Part shown: piece by piece, positions 1 to 7,557 of the stretch | Numbering within the stretch: the first letter of the stretch is position 1 | Layout: each line of letters starts with the position of its first letter | Assembly (NCBI RefSeq): GCF_040605455.1 | Contig: NZ_JBEXCV010000133.1 | Location: 1-25,073, forward strand | DNA: 25,073 nt | Direction: 5' to 3' | Source: Embleya sp040605455 | GTDB taxonomy: Bacteria; Actinomycetota; Actinomycetes; Streptomycetales; Streptomycetaceae | Made by a program: the position numbers and the translations under genes | Notes under the pieces: model-generated | What the model was told of the DNA's origin: nothing | Database searches by the model: none | Seen by the model: the letters and a program-made list of their open reading frames with translations, nothing else

Positions 1-93
1 CGGCGCGCCGCCGACATCGCGCCGGCGCCGCGCCGCCACTCACCGCACCGGCCCCGCTTCGCCGACACCACCGGCGATCCAAGGAAGGCACCC

Positions 94-1362
94 ATGAGCT
101 ACCGATACGCGGTCACCGACCATGTGTTCGACCTCCCCCTGGACCACCACGACCCGAGGGGCCCGCGCATCGACGTGTTCGCCCGCGAGGTCGCCGATCC
201 GGCCCGGGCCGACGAACGGTTGCCCTGGCTGCTCTACCTCCAGGGCGGGCCGGGGGGCAAGTCCCCCCGGCCGACCGCGAGTACGCCCGGTTGGCTGCGG
301 CACGCGACGAAGACCCACCGCGTGCTGCTCCTGGACCAGCGGGGCACCGGGCGCAGCACCCCCCTGAACGCCCGTGCCGCCGCCCGATTCCCGTCGGCCG
401 ACGAACTGGCCGACCACCTCGCGCACTTCCGGGCCGACGCGATCGTGGCGGACGCCGAGGCGATCCGCCGGAGCCTGTGTGGCGACGAGCCGTGGGAGAC
501 GCTCGGCCAGAGCTATGGCGGCTTCATCACGCTCACCTACCTGTCGCACGCCCCGGAGGGGCTGCGGCGGTGCTACGTCACCGGTGGCCTGCCCGGCCTG
601 TCCAGCACCGCCGACGACGTGTACGCGCGAACCTACCCGCGGATCCGGGACAAGAACGCCGAGTACCGCGACCGCTATCCGGACGACGTCGCCCGGTTGC
701 GGCGGATCGCCGACACGGTCGCCGCCGGTGGCGTGCGGCTGCCCGACAACGACCTGCTGACGGTGCGCCGATTGCGCACGCTCGGCCTGGTGTTCGGCAT
801 GGGGGACGGCTTCGAGCGGGTGCACTGGCTGCTCGACGAGGCCCTCGACGCGCGGTCGGGCGAGCTGTCGGACACCTTCCTGGCGCAGGTGATGAACCTG
901 ACCGGCTTCATCGACAACCCGCTGTTCGCGGTCCTGCACGAATCCATCTACGCCCAGGGGGACCGCCCCACCGGCTGGGCCGCCGAGCGCACCATGGCCG
1001 CACTCCCCGAGTTCGCCGAGGACGCGGACCCGCTGTTGCTCACCGGTGAGACGATCCACCCCTGGATGTTCGACGAGATCACGGGACTTCGGCCGTTCGC
1101 CGACGCGGCCGGGATCCTCGCCGAGCGCACCGACTGGCCACTGCTGTACGACCGCGAGCGACTGGCCGCCAACCGGGTCCCGGTCACCGCGGTCGTCTAC
1201 CACGACGACATGTACGTCGACGCCCCGCTCTCGCTGCGAACCGCGCACGAGGTCGGCGCGGTGCGGACCTGGGTCACCAACGAGTGGGAGCACGACGGCG
1301 TCGCCGCGTCCGGAGACGCCGTTCTGTCCCGCCTGATGGACATGGCCGCGGGCCGAGCCTGA
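94..1362 (+). CDS. Alpha/beta hydrolase, prolyl aminopeptidase-like (peptidase family S33)
   Basis: The 422-residue protein has the layout of S33 proline iminopeptidases, cytoplasmic enzymes that release N-terminal proline from short peptides. The oxyanion-hole segment QGGPGG is at residues 50-55, the DQRGTGRS strand-turn at about 81-88, and the nucleophile elbow GQSYGG at 138-143 with Ser140 as nucleophile. Near the C terminus HDDMYVD supplies the probable acid and EHDG the probable catalytic His. The family usually has HGGPG; here the first residue is Gln. No signal peptide or membrane segment is visible. The ATG at 94 follows an AAGGAAGG-type ribosome site at about 80-88. The gene converges on the glycosylase-ART gene with a 104-bp gap. 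The fold is secure; the substrate could be another small peptide or ester. Confidence 0.85.
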   Translation: MSYRYAVTDHVFDLPLDHHDPRGPRIDVFAREVADPARADERLPWLLYLQGGPGGKSPRPTASTPGWLRHATKTHRVLLLDQRGTGRSTPLNARAAARFPSADELADHLAHFRADAIVADAEAIRRSLCGDEPWETLGQSYGGFITLTYLSHAPEGLRRCYVTGGLPGLSSTADDVYARTYPRIRDKNAEYRDRYPDDVARLRRIADTVAAGGVRLPDNDLLTVRRLRTLGLVFGMGDGFERVHWLLDEALDARSGELSDTFLAQVMNLTGFIDNPLFAVLHESIYAQGDRPTGWAAERTMAALPEFAEDADPLLLTGETIHPWMFDEITGLRPFADAAGILAERTDWPLLYDRERLAANRVPVTAVVYHDDMYVDAPLSLRTAHEVGAVRTWVTNEWEHDGVAASGDAVLSRLMDMAAGRA

Positions 1363-1466
1363 CCGGCCTGCCACCCGGCCCTTCCCGCGAACGGCCCCGC
1401 ACCGCGACGCCCTCGACGCCGCACCGGTCGCCACGTCCCACTGGAGTGGCCTCGCCCCGCGCGGGC

Positions 1467-3083
1467 TCACGACACCAGGGTCTGCTCCTTCGACTCGGTC
1501 AACTGCACGGTGCACAGGCCACCACGCTCGGCCTTGACGTTCGTCACCTCGAGCTGGGTGCCCGGCAGGAGGATGAATTCCTCCTCGTCGGTGAACGCGG
1601 AGAAGCGGCGGATGCCCACGGCCCGGGCCGGGAGCACCTCGAAAAGTGTGCGCTTGCCACGGCTGCCGAGGAACGCCCGCGCCACGCCCGGTTCGGACGT
1701 GCACGAGGACACACCCCACCACGTCACCGTCCGGCCGAGCGGGTACTGCGCCCGCAGGTCCAGCGCCACCCCGCGCCACAACGGCTCCGTGCGGGCGGGA
1801 AGCCGCGACACCGCCGAGAACAGCAGCCGCAGATAGGGGAGGTAAGGCACGACCTTGCTTCGGTCCGGGGCGCGCAGAATGGCGTTGATCTCCCGGTAGA
1901 ACGTGGACTCGCAGGTATAGAGGTACAGAGCTGCGATCGCGTCGGCGGACAGGCTGTCGACCACCTCGTCCGCCCGCCTCTTCCCGAACTCGTGCGAGCG
2001 CTCGACGTGCCGGTCGAGGCCGGACAACAGTTCGGCGACCGGGCCGACGGCATCGCGGAAGCCCATGAGCGCGGTGTCGAACACACCGGTGATCGCCGGG
2101 AGATCGAGCCCCTCGTCCTTGACGCTCGCGAGTCGTTCGAGGTAGAGCTGGTGCAATTCCATGGTGGACGCGATGAACGCGCCCATGCGTTCGGCCGTGT
2201 CGGCGTTCGCTCCACCCGTCCCCGTTGTGGCCTTGTTCCACCCCCGGCTCGGCAGCCAGTCGATCCGGTCGGCGCCCAGGGACGCGAGGGCGTCGTTCAC
2301 CACCGCGAAGTGGTCGCCGTCGCAGAATATGTCCCCCTGCGCCGCGGGATTGGCATGGTCGATATGCCGGACTTCGACATCCGGGTATTTCTTCTGGAGC
2401 CTGAGCACGACCTTTTTCAGGTTGCGCGCGTGCGCCCCCCACCACGCGAAGACGACGCTGCGGTCCTCCTCGTCGGCGTTCTGCTTGGCCTTGAGGATTC
2501 CCTCCACGATCCCCTCGACGACCGGACGCCAGAATGCCGTGTGTCGATCGGGCCCCTTCGCCCCGTCGCTATTGGCGGTGAGTGCCGCGTTCAACAGCAG
2601 AACGCCTTGCGTGAGCATCGCCTGGAACCATTCAGGCGGTTGCACGGTGTCCTGCTTCGCCAACAATGCGCGAATATCGGCGATGGGGGTCTTCTTGGGA
2701 ATCCCGTATTTCCACATGGCCGCTGCCTTGATGATGCAGCGAATGCTGACCACCCTGCCGAACTGGCTGTCTTTCCAGTCGTGGAAGGTGTTGTCGAACA
2801 TGGCGATACCGGTGGCGCTCTCCGGTCGCGGGTAGGGATTCTGACCGAAGACGACGACCTTCCACTTGTGCGGCGGATTGGGCTTGAGCGCCTGGAAGGT
2901 CAGTTCACGGACGGGGACGACCTCGGGGCCGCGGCCCGGGCCGATGAACGCGGCCGCGTCCGGCTGCGCCTCGATGACCGGCTTCAGCAGCGGGAGCCAC
3001 GGCTCACCGCCGCCCTTGAACAGGTCGGCGAGGGCCAGCGGATCGTTCGGGTCGGGCAGGGCGGAGGCGTTGGCATCGCTCAT
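1467..3083 (-). CDS. Uracil-DNA glycosylase-like domain fused to an R-S-E class ADP-ribosyltransferase
   Basis: The 538-residue protein joins two enzyme folds. Residues about 70-280 match family-1 uracil-DNA glycosylase: GQNPYP at 80-85 (family GQDPYH), WFQAMLTQGVLLLN at 152-165, VVFAWWGAHA at 210-219, His243 in HANPAA (family HPSPLS) and a closing IDWLP at 274-278. The catalytic Asp is Asn82 and the intercalation loop is altered, so uracil excision is doubtful. Residues about 290-400 look helical. Residues about 385-530 match an arginine-type mono-ADP-ribosyltransferase: Arg437 in LWRGV, WWGVSSCTS at 455-463, and an ExE motif E500-E501-E502 followed by FILLPG. No secretion signal is visible, so it probably acts inside the cell. 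The ATG at 3083 has GGAG ten bases upstream; in-frame sequence further upstream is not protein-like. It is divergent from a macrodomain gene. Codon use is slightly more AT-rich than neighbours. A toxin or defence effector is my inference. Confidence 0.85.
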   Translation of the reverse strand: MSDANASALPDPNDPLALADLFKGGGEPWLPLLKPVIEAQPDAAAFIGPGRGPEVVPVRELTFQALKPNPPHKWKVVVFGQNPYPRPESATGIAMFDNTFHDWKDSQFGRVVSIRCIIKAAAMWKYGIPKKTPIADIRALLAKQDTVQPPEWFQAMLTQGVLLLNAALTANSDGAKGPDRHTAFWRPVVEGIVEGILKAKQNADEEDRSVVFAWWGAHARNLKKVVLRLQKKYPDVEVRHIDHANPAAQGDIFCDGDHFAVVNDALASLGADRIDWLPSRGWNKATTGTGGANADTAERMGAFIASTMELHQLYLERLASVKDEGLDLPAITGVFDTALMGFRDAVGPVAELLSGLDRHVERSHEFGKRRADEVVDSLSADAIAALYLYTCESTFYREINAILRAPDRSKVVPYLPYLRLLFSAVSRLPARTEPLWRGVALDLRAQYPLGRTVTWWGVSSCTSEPGVARAFLGSRGKRTLFEVLPARAVGIRRFSAFTDEEEFILLPGTQLEVTNVKAERGGLCTVQLTESKEQTLVS

Positions 3084-3396
3084 TGTGGGGTCGCTCCGAA
3101 TTATCGAACCGTGCTGATATGGGCATGATCGGCGAGGCGGTCGATTTCCGTGCGAAAGCCCTTGAGTCGATGACAAAGGGCTCAAAACGCCCACGCATTC
3201 GGGCCGACGAGTGCTCTCGACGACGGCATCGGTGTCAAGGCGTGATTCGCGGAAATCTCGCGGCAGGCTAGCACCCGGTCGGTGCGCTCGCAATCGTGAA
3301 GATAGGGTGTGAACCGCCGCCGAATCGCATTGTCGGTGGGACGCGGTAGCGTCGTGGGCGGTGGAAGATGTATTCGGCGATCGGAGTGAGTGGGTT
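3084..3396. promoter_or_regulatory. Divergent control region between the glycosylase-ART and macrodomain genes
   Basis: This 313-bp gap separates two divergent genes and must hold both promoters. It is less GC-rich than its surroundings. A perfect inverted repeat, AGCCCTT at 3157-3163 and AAGGGCT at 3176-3182, could be an operator or a leader hairpin of the ART transcript. A TTGACA hexamer reads on the minus strand at 3238-3233, but the sequence 17 bases downstream is a poor -10, so I do not assign a promoter. No additional gene is visible. Confidence 0.45.
3157..3182. repeat. Perfect 7-bp inverted repeat, candidate operator or leader hairpin
   Basis: AGCCCTT (3157-3163) is repeated in inverted form as AAGGGCT (3176-3182) with a 12-base spacer, about 75-100 bp upstream of the glycosylase-ART start. 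Its position in the shared divergent region would suit a repressor site controlling both genes. There is no flanking T-run, so a terminator is unlikely. Confidence 0.45.
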
Positions 3397-4074
3397 ATGA
3401 CGGTAAATCGTGCGCAGTCGCCGCTCGGAGTAGTGCTGACCGATATCAATGCCGACGTGGTGCAGGCATGGCGGGCGGCGTTCGCGGACACTCCCGGGGT
3501 CGAGATTCGAAAAGGTTCGATCCTCGACGAGGACGTCGACGCCTGGGTTACCCCGACCAACTCCCGGGGCCGTATGGACGGCGGGGTCGACGCGGTCATC
3601 AAGCGCCACCTCGGAGCGGGCATCCAATTGCGCGTACAGCGGGCGATCCGCGACCGGTTCGCGGGCGATCTCCCGGTGGGAAGCGCGGTGTGCGTCTCGT
3701 CCGGCGCCACCACCCCGAAATTCCTGATCTCGACCCCGACGATGGAGACGTCGTCGCAGAACGTCAGCGAGACGCTCAACGTGGCCCTGGCATGCGCCGC
3801 CGCGTTCCAGGCGATCCACCGGCAGAACGAGGAGGCACCCGGCAGTATCGCGTCGGTGGCACTGGTCGGCATGGGCGCCCGGACCGGCCGGGTGCCGGCG
3901 CGGGTGTGCGCGAATCTGATGTGGACGGGTTACACGTTGTTCAACGACCACTACTTCGAGGACTACGACGACCTGCGCAGCACGATCGTCGCGCAACTCG
4001 ACGACCTCGAGGCCGCGCCCGCCGAAAAGCGCGTGCGCATCGAGCCGCCCAAGCGCCCCACATCCCGTCGCTGA
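3397..4074 (+). CDS. Macrodomain (ADP-ribose-binding / ADP-ribosylglycohydrolase-like) protein
   Basis: This 225-residue protein has the macrodomain pattern. It begins with a strand and KGSILDEDVDAWVTPTNS at 39-56, followed by RMDGGVD at 59-64; these are the ADP-ribose-binding segment (Asn55) and the Gly-rich loop. A VALVGMGARTG segment at 154-164 fits the second, phosphate-binding loop. Macrodomains bind ADP-ribose or hydrolyse it from proteins or DNA; DarG, the antitoxin of DarT, is the relevant precedent. I chose ATG 3397, which has GGAG at 3383-3386; an in-frame GTG at 3361 would add 12 unremarkable residues. The gene is divergent from an ADP-ribosyltransferase gene, so it is probably the antidote that reverses or buffers that enzyme (inference). 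An alternative is a sensor of ADP-ribose. The C-terminal tail after about residue 205 is basic and probably disordered. Confidence 0.85.
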   Translation: MTVNRAQSPLGVVLTDINADVVQAWRAAFADTPGVEIRKGSILDEDVDAWVTPTNSRGRMDGGVDAVIKRHLGAGIQLRVQRAIRDRFAGDLPVGSAVCVSSGATTPKFLISTPTMETSSQNVSETLNVALACAAAFQAIHRQNEEAPGSIASVALVGMGARTGRVPARVCANLMWTGYTLFNDHYFEDYDDLRSTIVAQLDDLEAAPAEKRVRIEPPKRPTSRR

Positions 4075-4134
4075 CCCGCCGCAGGCCGGCCCACCCACCC
4101 GGGCGGGCAACGGCCCCGCCGCAGCCCGTGGTCG

Positions 4135-4269
4135 GACGTGGTGGCAACAGACTGCGTACAGGTCACCCCGCACCGACCGAACGACGAACTCCCGGATCAT
4201 CGCCGACATCGCGCGGGCGGCCTCGTCGAACTCGATCCTCGCGGATCGGGCGCTGCTCAGGAATCGGTA
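4135..4269 (-). pseudogene. Coding-like stretch without start or stop, possible gene fragment
   Basis: About 45 codons on the minus strand, starting at the 3' end of the VOC gene, have the GC-rich third positions of genuine coding sequence here and read as plausible protein (for example SARIEFDEAARAMSAMIREF). There is no start codon with a ribosome site, and the frame runs on antisense to the macrodomain gene. It could be the end of a gene truncated by rearrangement, or chance. I do not recognise a family. Confidence 0.2.
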
Positions 4270-4745
4270 GGTGGAGTCGTGCGGTCCGCCGTCTCGGAGC
4301 CGTCGGGTTCGCCGTGCCGGTCCGCAGTCGCGAGTTCCTGGAAGACGGAGATGTGCAGACCGGCGGGCGCGTCCAGCCTGGAGTTCAGGGATTGCCACGG
4401 CGTGACGGTGGGCGGTGCGACCTCGGTGGCGCCCGCGTCGACGAGGCGATCCGTCACGGCGCGGCCGTCGTCGACCTCGAAGGCGACCCGGATCCGGGGA
4501 GCGACCTGACGTCCGACCTCGATGTCGTCGATCATCCGCTTCTGCTGCGGGTTCGCGATCTCCAGCGTCGCCCGCCCCGCATCGAGAATCGCGACGCGGG
4601 CACCTTTGTCCCCGGAGAAGGCCGCCTGCTCGGGCAGACCGAGAGCATCCCGGTAGAAGGCCAACGCGGCGTCGAAGTCGTCCGCCTCGACGACCAGGCG
4701 CAACTGACGGACGGGCCGCGCCTTCGCATCTTCGGGATGCGTCAT
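4257..4745 (-). CDS. VOC-fold (glyoxalase/bleomycin-resistance superfamily) protein
   Basis: The 162-residue protein has the paired beta-alpha-beta-beta-beta units of the vicinal oxygen chelate superfamily. It opens with RQLRLVVEADDFDAALAFYR, continues with GLPEQAAFSGDKGARVAIL, and a second unit includes RIRVAFEVDD and ends with GLHISVFQEL. Family members isomerise, cleave or bind small molecules using a metal held by His/Glu, but the substrate cannot be read here and the usual first-strand His is absent. The ATG at 4745 is preceded by AGGAGTGAAC, a strong ribosome site; an upstream in-frame ATG at 4781 lacks one. The gene is divergent from the slipin gene. Confidence 0.85.
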   Translation of the reverse strand: MTHPEDAKARPVRQLRLVVEADDFDAALAFYRDALGLPEQAAFSGDKGARVAILDAGRATLEIANPQQKRMIDDIEVGRQVAPRIRVAFEVDDGRAVTDRLVDAGATEVAPPTVTPWQSLNSRLDAPAGLHISVFQELATADRHGEPDGSETADRTTPPTDS

Positions 4746-4996
4746 GTTCACTCCTGGGATGGGCACCGCACGCTTCGCCACACGCCCGGCGGTGCGAGTC
4801 GTACGGGCAAAGGTCCGACCCGGACGGATCGCACGGCTCCACTATCGCGGTATCCGACCTTCGGTGCCGCGCTGCGGTGGTCGTGACCGGAGCCGATCGC
4901 CATCGATCGCGGCCGGCCGGAGCTACAGTGGAGGTGTCAGAGGGCGCTCGGGGTCGCCCGCCTGCTCGGGGTAGTCGCTCGGCACCGGAGTGGGCC

Positions 4997-5956
4997 ATGA
5001 TCCTGCTTTTCGTTTTCATCGTCGTTGGCGCCGTCGCCGCCTTGGCCGCGCTGCTCGCAGGGACCGGACTGCGGGTGGTCCGCCAGTACGAGCGCGGAGT
5101 GGTGTTCCGTCTGGGCCGCGTGCAGGAACCGATCCGCGAGGCCGGTCTGACCCGGATCGTGCCGATCGTGGACCGCATACGCAAGGTCAACACCCAGATC
5201 GTGACGATGCCGGTCCCCGCCCAGGACGGCATCACCCGTGACAACGTCACCGTCCGCGTCGACGCCGTCGTGTACTTCCGGGTGCACGACCCGGTCAAGG
5301 CGACGGTCGAGGTGCAGAACTACGAGTTCGCGGTGTCGCAGGTCGCCCAGACGTCGTTGCGGTCGATCATCGGCAAGAGCGACCTGGACGACCTGCTGTC
5401 CAACCGCGAGGCGCTCAACCAGGGCCTGGCACTCATGATCGACTCGCCCGCGGTGGGCTGGGGCGTGGAGATCGACCGGGTGGAGATCAAGGACGTGGCC
5501 CTGCCGGAGTCGATGAAACGGTCGATGTCCAGGCAGGCCGAGGCCGAGCGCGAACGGCGTTCGCGCATCATCACCGCCGACGGCGAGTTCCAGGCATCGC
5601 GCAAGCTCTCCTCCGCCGCGGACGTGATGGCGCGCAGTCCCGCGGCGCTGCAACTGCGGCTGCTCCAGACCATCGTCGAGGTCGCGGCCGAAAAGAACTC
5701 GACCGTCGTGTTGCCCTTCCCGGTGGAACTCCTGCGATTCCTGGAGAACGCGACCGCCGCGTCCGTCCCGGACCTCGCGCCGATCGGCCGCCACACGGCG
5801 ACGCGAACGGGAAAGGCGCCGACCTTCGTGCGCTCACCGATGCCGTCCCGTGCTCGTCCGCATCCGCATCCGCATCATCTGAAGAACCGGGGCATCCGGC
5901 GCGCGGCGGACCCGCCGATGACGCGTGGCGGTTCGGTGGCCTCCGCGAACCGTTGA
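4997..5956 (+). CDS. Slipin / SPFH (band 7, stomatin-like) membrane protein
   Basis: The 319-residue protein starts with one membrane-spanning helix (about residues 2-24) and then VVRQYERGVVFRLGRV, the signature opening of stomatin/slipin SPFH domains. VTVRVDAVVYFRV, the QTSLRSIIGKSDLDDLLSNR helix region and the VEIDRVEIKDVALPESM segment complete the domain, followed by a charged coiled-coil stretch with QAEAERERRSRI. Such proteins oligomerise on the membrane and organise microdomains or membrane proteases; no NfeD-type partner is nearby. The tail from about residue 265 is unusual, basic and His-rich (HPHPHPHH), encoded by a three-fold CCGCAT repeat at 5858-5875. ATG 4997 has GGAG at 4987-4990. 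Confidence 0.9.
   Translation: MILLFVFIVVGAVAALAALLAGTGLRVVRQYERGVVFRLGRVQEPIREAGLTRIVPIVDRIRKVNTQIVTMPVPAQDGITRDNVTVRVDAVVYFRVHDPVKATVEVQNYEFAVSQVAQTSLRSIIGKSDLDDLLSNREALNQGLALMIDSPAVGWGVEIDRVEIKDVALPESMKRSMSRQAEAERERRSRIITADGEFQASRKLSSAADVMARSPAALQLRLLQTIVEVAAEKNSTVVLPFPVELLRFLENATAASVPDLAPIGRHTATRTGKAPTFVRSPMPSRARPHPHPHHLKNRGIRRAADPPMTRGGSVASANR
5858..5875 (+). repeat. CCGCAT hexamer x3 within the slipin gene
   Basis: Three exact tandem copies of CCGCAT encode part of the His-Pro run in the slipin tail. Such repeats can expand or contract in frame by slippage, so tail length may vary between strains. Confidence 0.8.
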
Positions 5957-6059
5957 CGGGCGACCGGCGCGGTCCATTCGGCGTAGCCCGGCGTGCGAGA
6001 GGGTCGATCGGGCTGGTCGACTGGGCGACACCGCAAACAACCCCGCACCGGAGGCCGAC

Positions 6060-6356
6060 GTGGCGATCATCGTACTTCTCGAAATGCCCGGCGTGACCCA
6101 GGCCATGTACGAGGCGAGCGCAGACCAGGTGACCGGCGGTCGCGGCCCGGTCAAAAGCCCCTCCGACTGGCCGGTACCGGGCCTCATCTCGCACACCGCC
6201 GCTCCCACCCCCGAGGGCTGGTTCGTCGCCGACGTGTGGGAATCCGAGGAGGCGTTCCAACGGTTCAGCGAGATCATCATCCCGATCCTGCGCGGCCTCG
6301 GCGCTCCGGACATCCAGCCGAAGATCCACCCGGTGTTCACGATGGTGACCGGGTAG
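6060..6356 (+). CDS. Small ABM-like (dimeric alpha-beta barrel) protein
   Basis: The 98-residue protein begins VAIIVLLEMPGVTQAMYEAS and has PGLISHTAAPTPEGWFVADV and ESEEAFQRFSEIIIPIL. This is the pattern of small ferredoxin-like dimeric barrels related to antibiotic-biosynthesis monooxygenases, widespread in actinomycetes and mostly uncharacterised. The start is GTG 6060, preceded by GGAGG at 6050-6054; the frame is open further upstream but that part is not protein-like. No cofactor-binding motif is visible, so it may be a binding protein rather than an oxygenase. It stands alone, 103 bp after the slipin gene. Confidence 0.75.
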   Translation: MAIIVLLEMPGVTQAMYEASADQVTGGRGPVKSPSDWPVPGLISHTAAPTPEGWFVADVWESEEAFQRFSEIIIPILRGLGAPDIQPKIHPVFTMVTG

Positions 6357-6438
6357 CGCATGCGGTGACCCCGCGGCCCGCCCGGGCGGAGGCTCGCCGG
6401 GACGGGCCGTCCCCCTGCCATCCGCCGTCGGGTGAACC

Positions 6439-6458
6439 TCGCGGCGCAGGCGCCGCGA
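6439..6458. terminator. Perfect 9-bp palindrome, likely bidirectional terminator
   Basis: TCGCGGCGC (6439-6447) and GCGCCGCGA (6450-6458) form a perfect stem in the 277-bp gap between the convergent ABM-like and sigma-factor genes. There is no U-tract, which is normal for high-GC actinomycete terminators. Nothing else was recognised in this gap. Confidence 0.45.
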
Positions 6459-6633
6459 CGGTGACGGCTGGGTGGGTCCACAGAAGGCGGCGGGGTTCGT
6501 GGCGGCCCGGCCTCCCAGGGGCGGCCCGCCGCTGCCGCCGCCGGGACGCACCGAACTCGGGCACGTGGCAACGTTTTTTGTCGGCAGTACCCGGCACCGC
6601 GCCGCAGGTCCGAGGCGCGGGTGGCCGGTTCGG

Positions 6634-7557
6634 TCAGTTCGTGTCCCGGCCGACCCGTTGCGTTTCCCGAAGGACCGCCCAGGCGTCCGCCACGGGCCCC
6701 AAGTGGCCCAGCTTGTCGGGGTTGTTCACCGCGCGGATCGTCTGGATCCGCCCGTCGAGGATGTCGAGCGTCAGGGTGTTGAGGACTCCGCCGTCCCGGT
6801 CGCGGAGGATCGCTCCCGGCCGGCCGTTCACCTGGTGCGGTTCCACGACGCCACCGATCCGGATGAACGAGGGGACGACGGCGGCGAGCAGCCGGGCCAC
6901 GTTCTCGGCGCCGACGACGCCTCCGGCCCACTGCGGAGCCTTGCCGCCGCCGTCGCCGACCAAGTGCGCGTCCGCAGCCAGGAGTTCGCGTAGCCTGTCG
7001 AGGTCTCCCTCCCGGAAGGCGTCGAGGAATCGCTCGGCAAGTTCGGCGCGCTCGCGTCGATCGGCCTCGAACCGTGGCCGACCCGCGTCCATGTGGCGGC
7101 GCGCCCGCACCGCGAGTTGGCGGCACGCCGCCTCCGAGCGCCCCACGGCCGTGGCGATCTCCGGGAAGCCGAAGGCGAACACCTCGCGGAGCACGAAGAC
7201 GGCGCGTTCGAGGGGGCTGAGCCGTTCGAGCAGCAGCAGGGCCGCCATCGACAACGAGTCGGCCAGTTCCGCCGAGCGCTCCGGGTCCTGGTAGGGATCG
7301 GTCAGCAAGGGCTCCGGGAACCACGGCCCGATGTACTCCTCCCGCCGGACGCGGGCCGAGCGCAGCACGTCGATCGAGATCCGGGTCACCACGGCCGACA
7401 GGAACGCCTTGGTCGAGGCGGGCCGGGTCGGGGAGGTCTCGTAACGCAGCCAGGTCTCCTGGACCGCGTCCTCGGCCTCACTCACACTGCCCAGGATGCG
7501 GTACGCGATCGAGAACAGCAGCGGCCGCAGATCCTCGAACTCCTCGGCCCGCCTCAC
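6634..7557 (-). CDS. ECF41-family RNA polymerase sigma factor with SnoaL-like C-terminal domain
   Basis: The 307-residue protein has sigma region 2 (about 8-75, with FSIAYRILGSVSEAEDAVQE) and region 4 (about 105-155, with LSPLERAVFVLREVF and FPEIATAVGRSEAACRQLAV). These are followed by a SnoaL/NTF2-like C-terminal domain carrying both ECF41 hallmarks: DGGGK at 202-206 and NPDKL at 279-283. In ECF41 factors this C-terminal extension controls sigma activity in place of a separate anti-sigma factor. The GTG start at 7557 has AGGAGG seven bases upstream and overlaps the stop of the upstream epimerase stub as GTGA, which implies translational coupling. ECF41 genes normally sit beside a carboxymuconolactone decarboxylase, oxidoreductase or epimerase gene; here only the stub remains. 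The target promoter is unknown. Confidence 0.92.
   Translation of the reverse strand: MRRAEEFEDLRPLLFSIAYRILGSVSEAEDAVQETWLRYETSPTRPASTKAFLSAVVTRISIDVLRSARVRREEYIGPWFPEPLLTDPYQDPERSAELADSLSMAALLLLERLSPLERAVFVLREVFAFGFPEIATAVGRSEAACRQLAVRARRHMDAGRPRFEADRRERAELAERFLDAFREGDLDRLRELLAADAHLVGDGGGKAPQWAGGVVGAENVARLLAAVVPSFIRIGGVVEPHQVNGRPGAILRDRDGGVLNTLTLDILDGRIQTIRAVNNPDKLGHLGPVADAWAVLRETQRVGRDTN

Noticed and set aside
40..2445. Long minus-strand open frame opposite the hydrolase gene
   Set aside because: It is the Arg/Gly-rich shadow frame typical of GC-rich DNA; the plus-strand hydrolase has motifs and a ribosome site.
1284..3128. 614-codon plus-strand open frame opposite the glycosylase-ART gene
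   Set aside because: Its sequence is low-complexity and motif-free, while the minus strand encodes two recognisable domains.
3210..3238. TTGACA-based promoter for the glycosylase-ART gene
   Set aside because: The -35 is perfect but no acceptable -10 lies 16-18 bases downstream.
3084..3872. N-terminal extension of the glycosylase-ART frame through the macrodomain gene
   Set aside because: The added residues are not protein-like, they overlap the macrodomain gene antisense, and ATG 3083 has a GGAG site.
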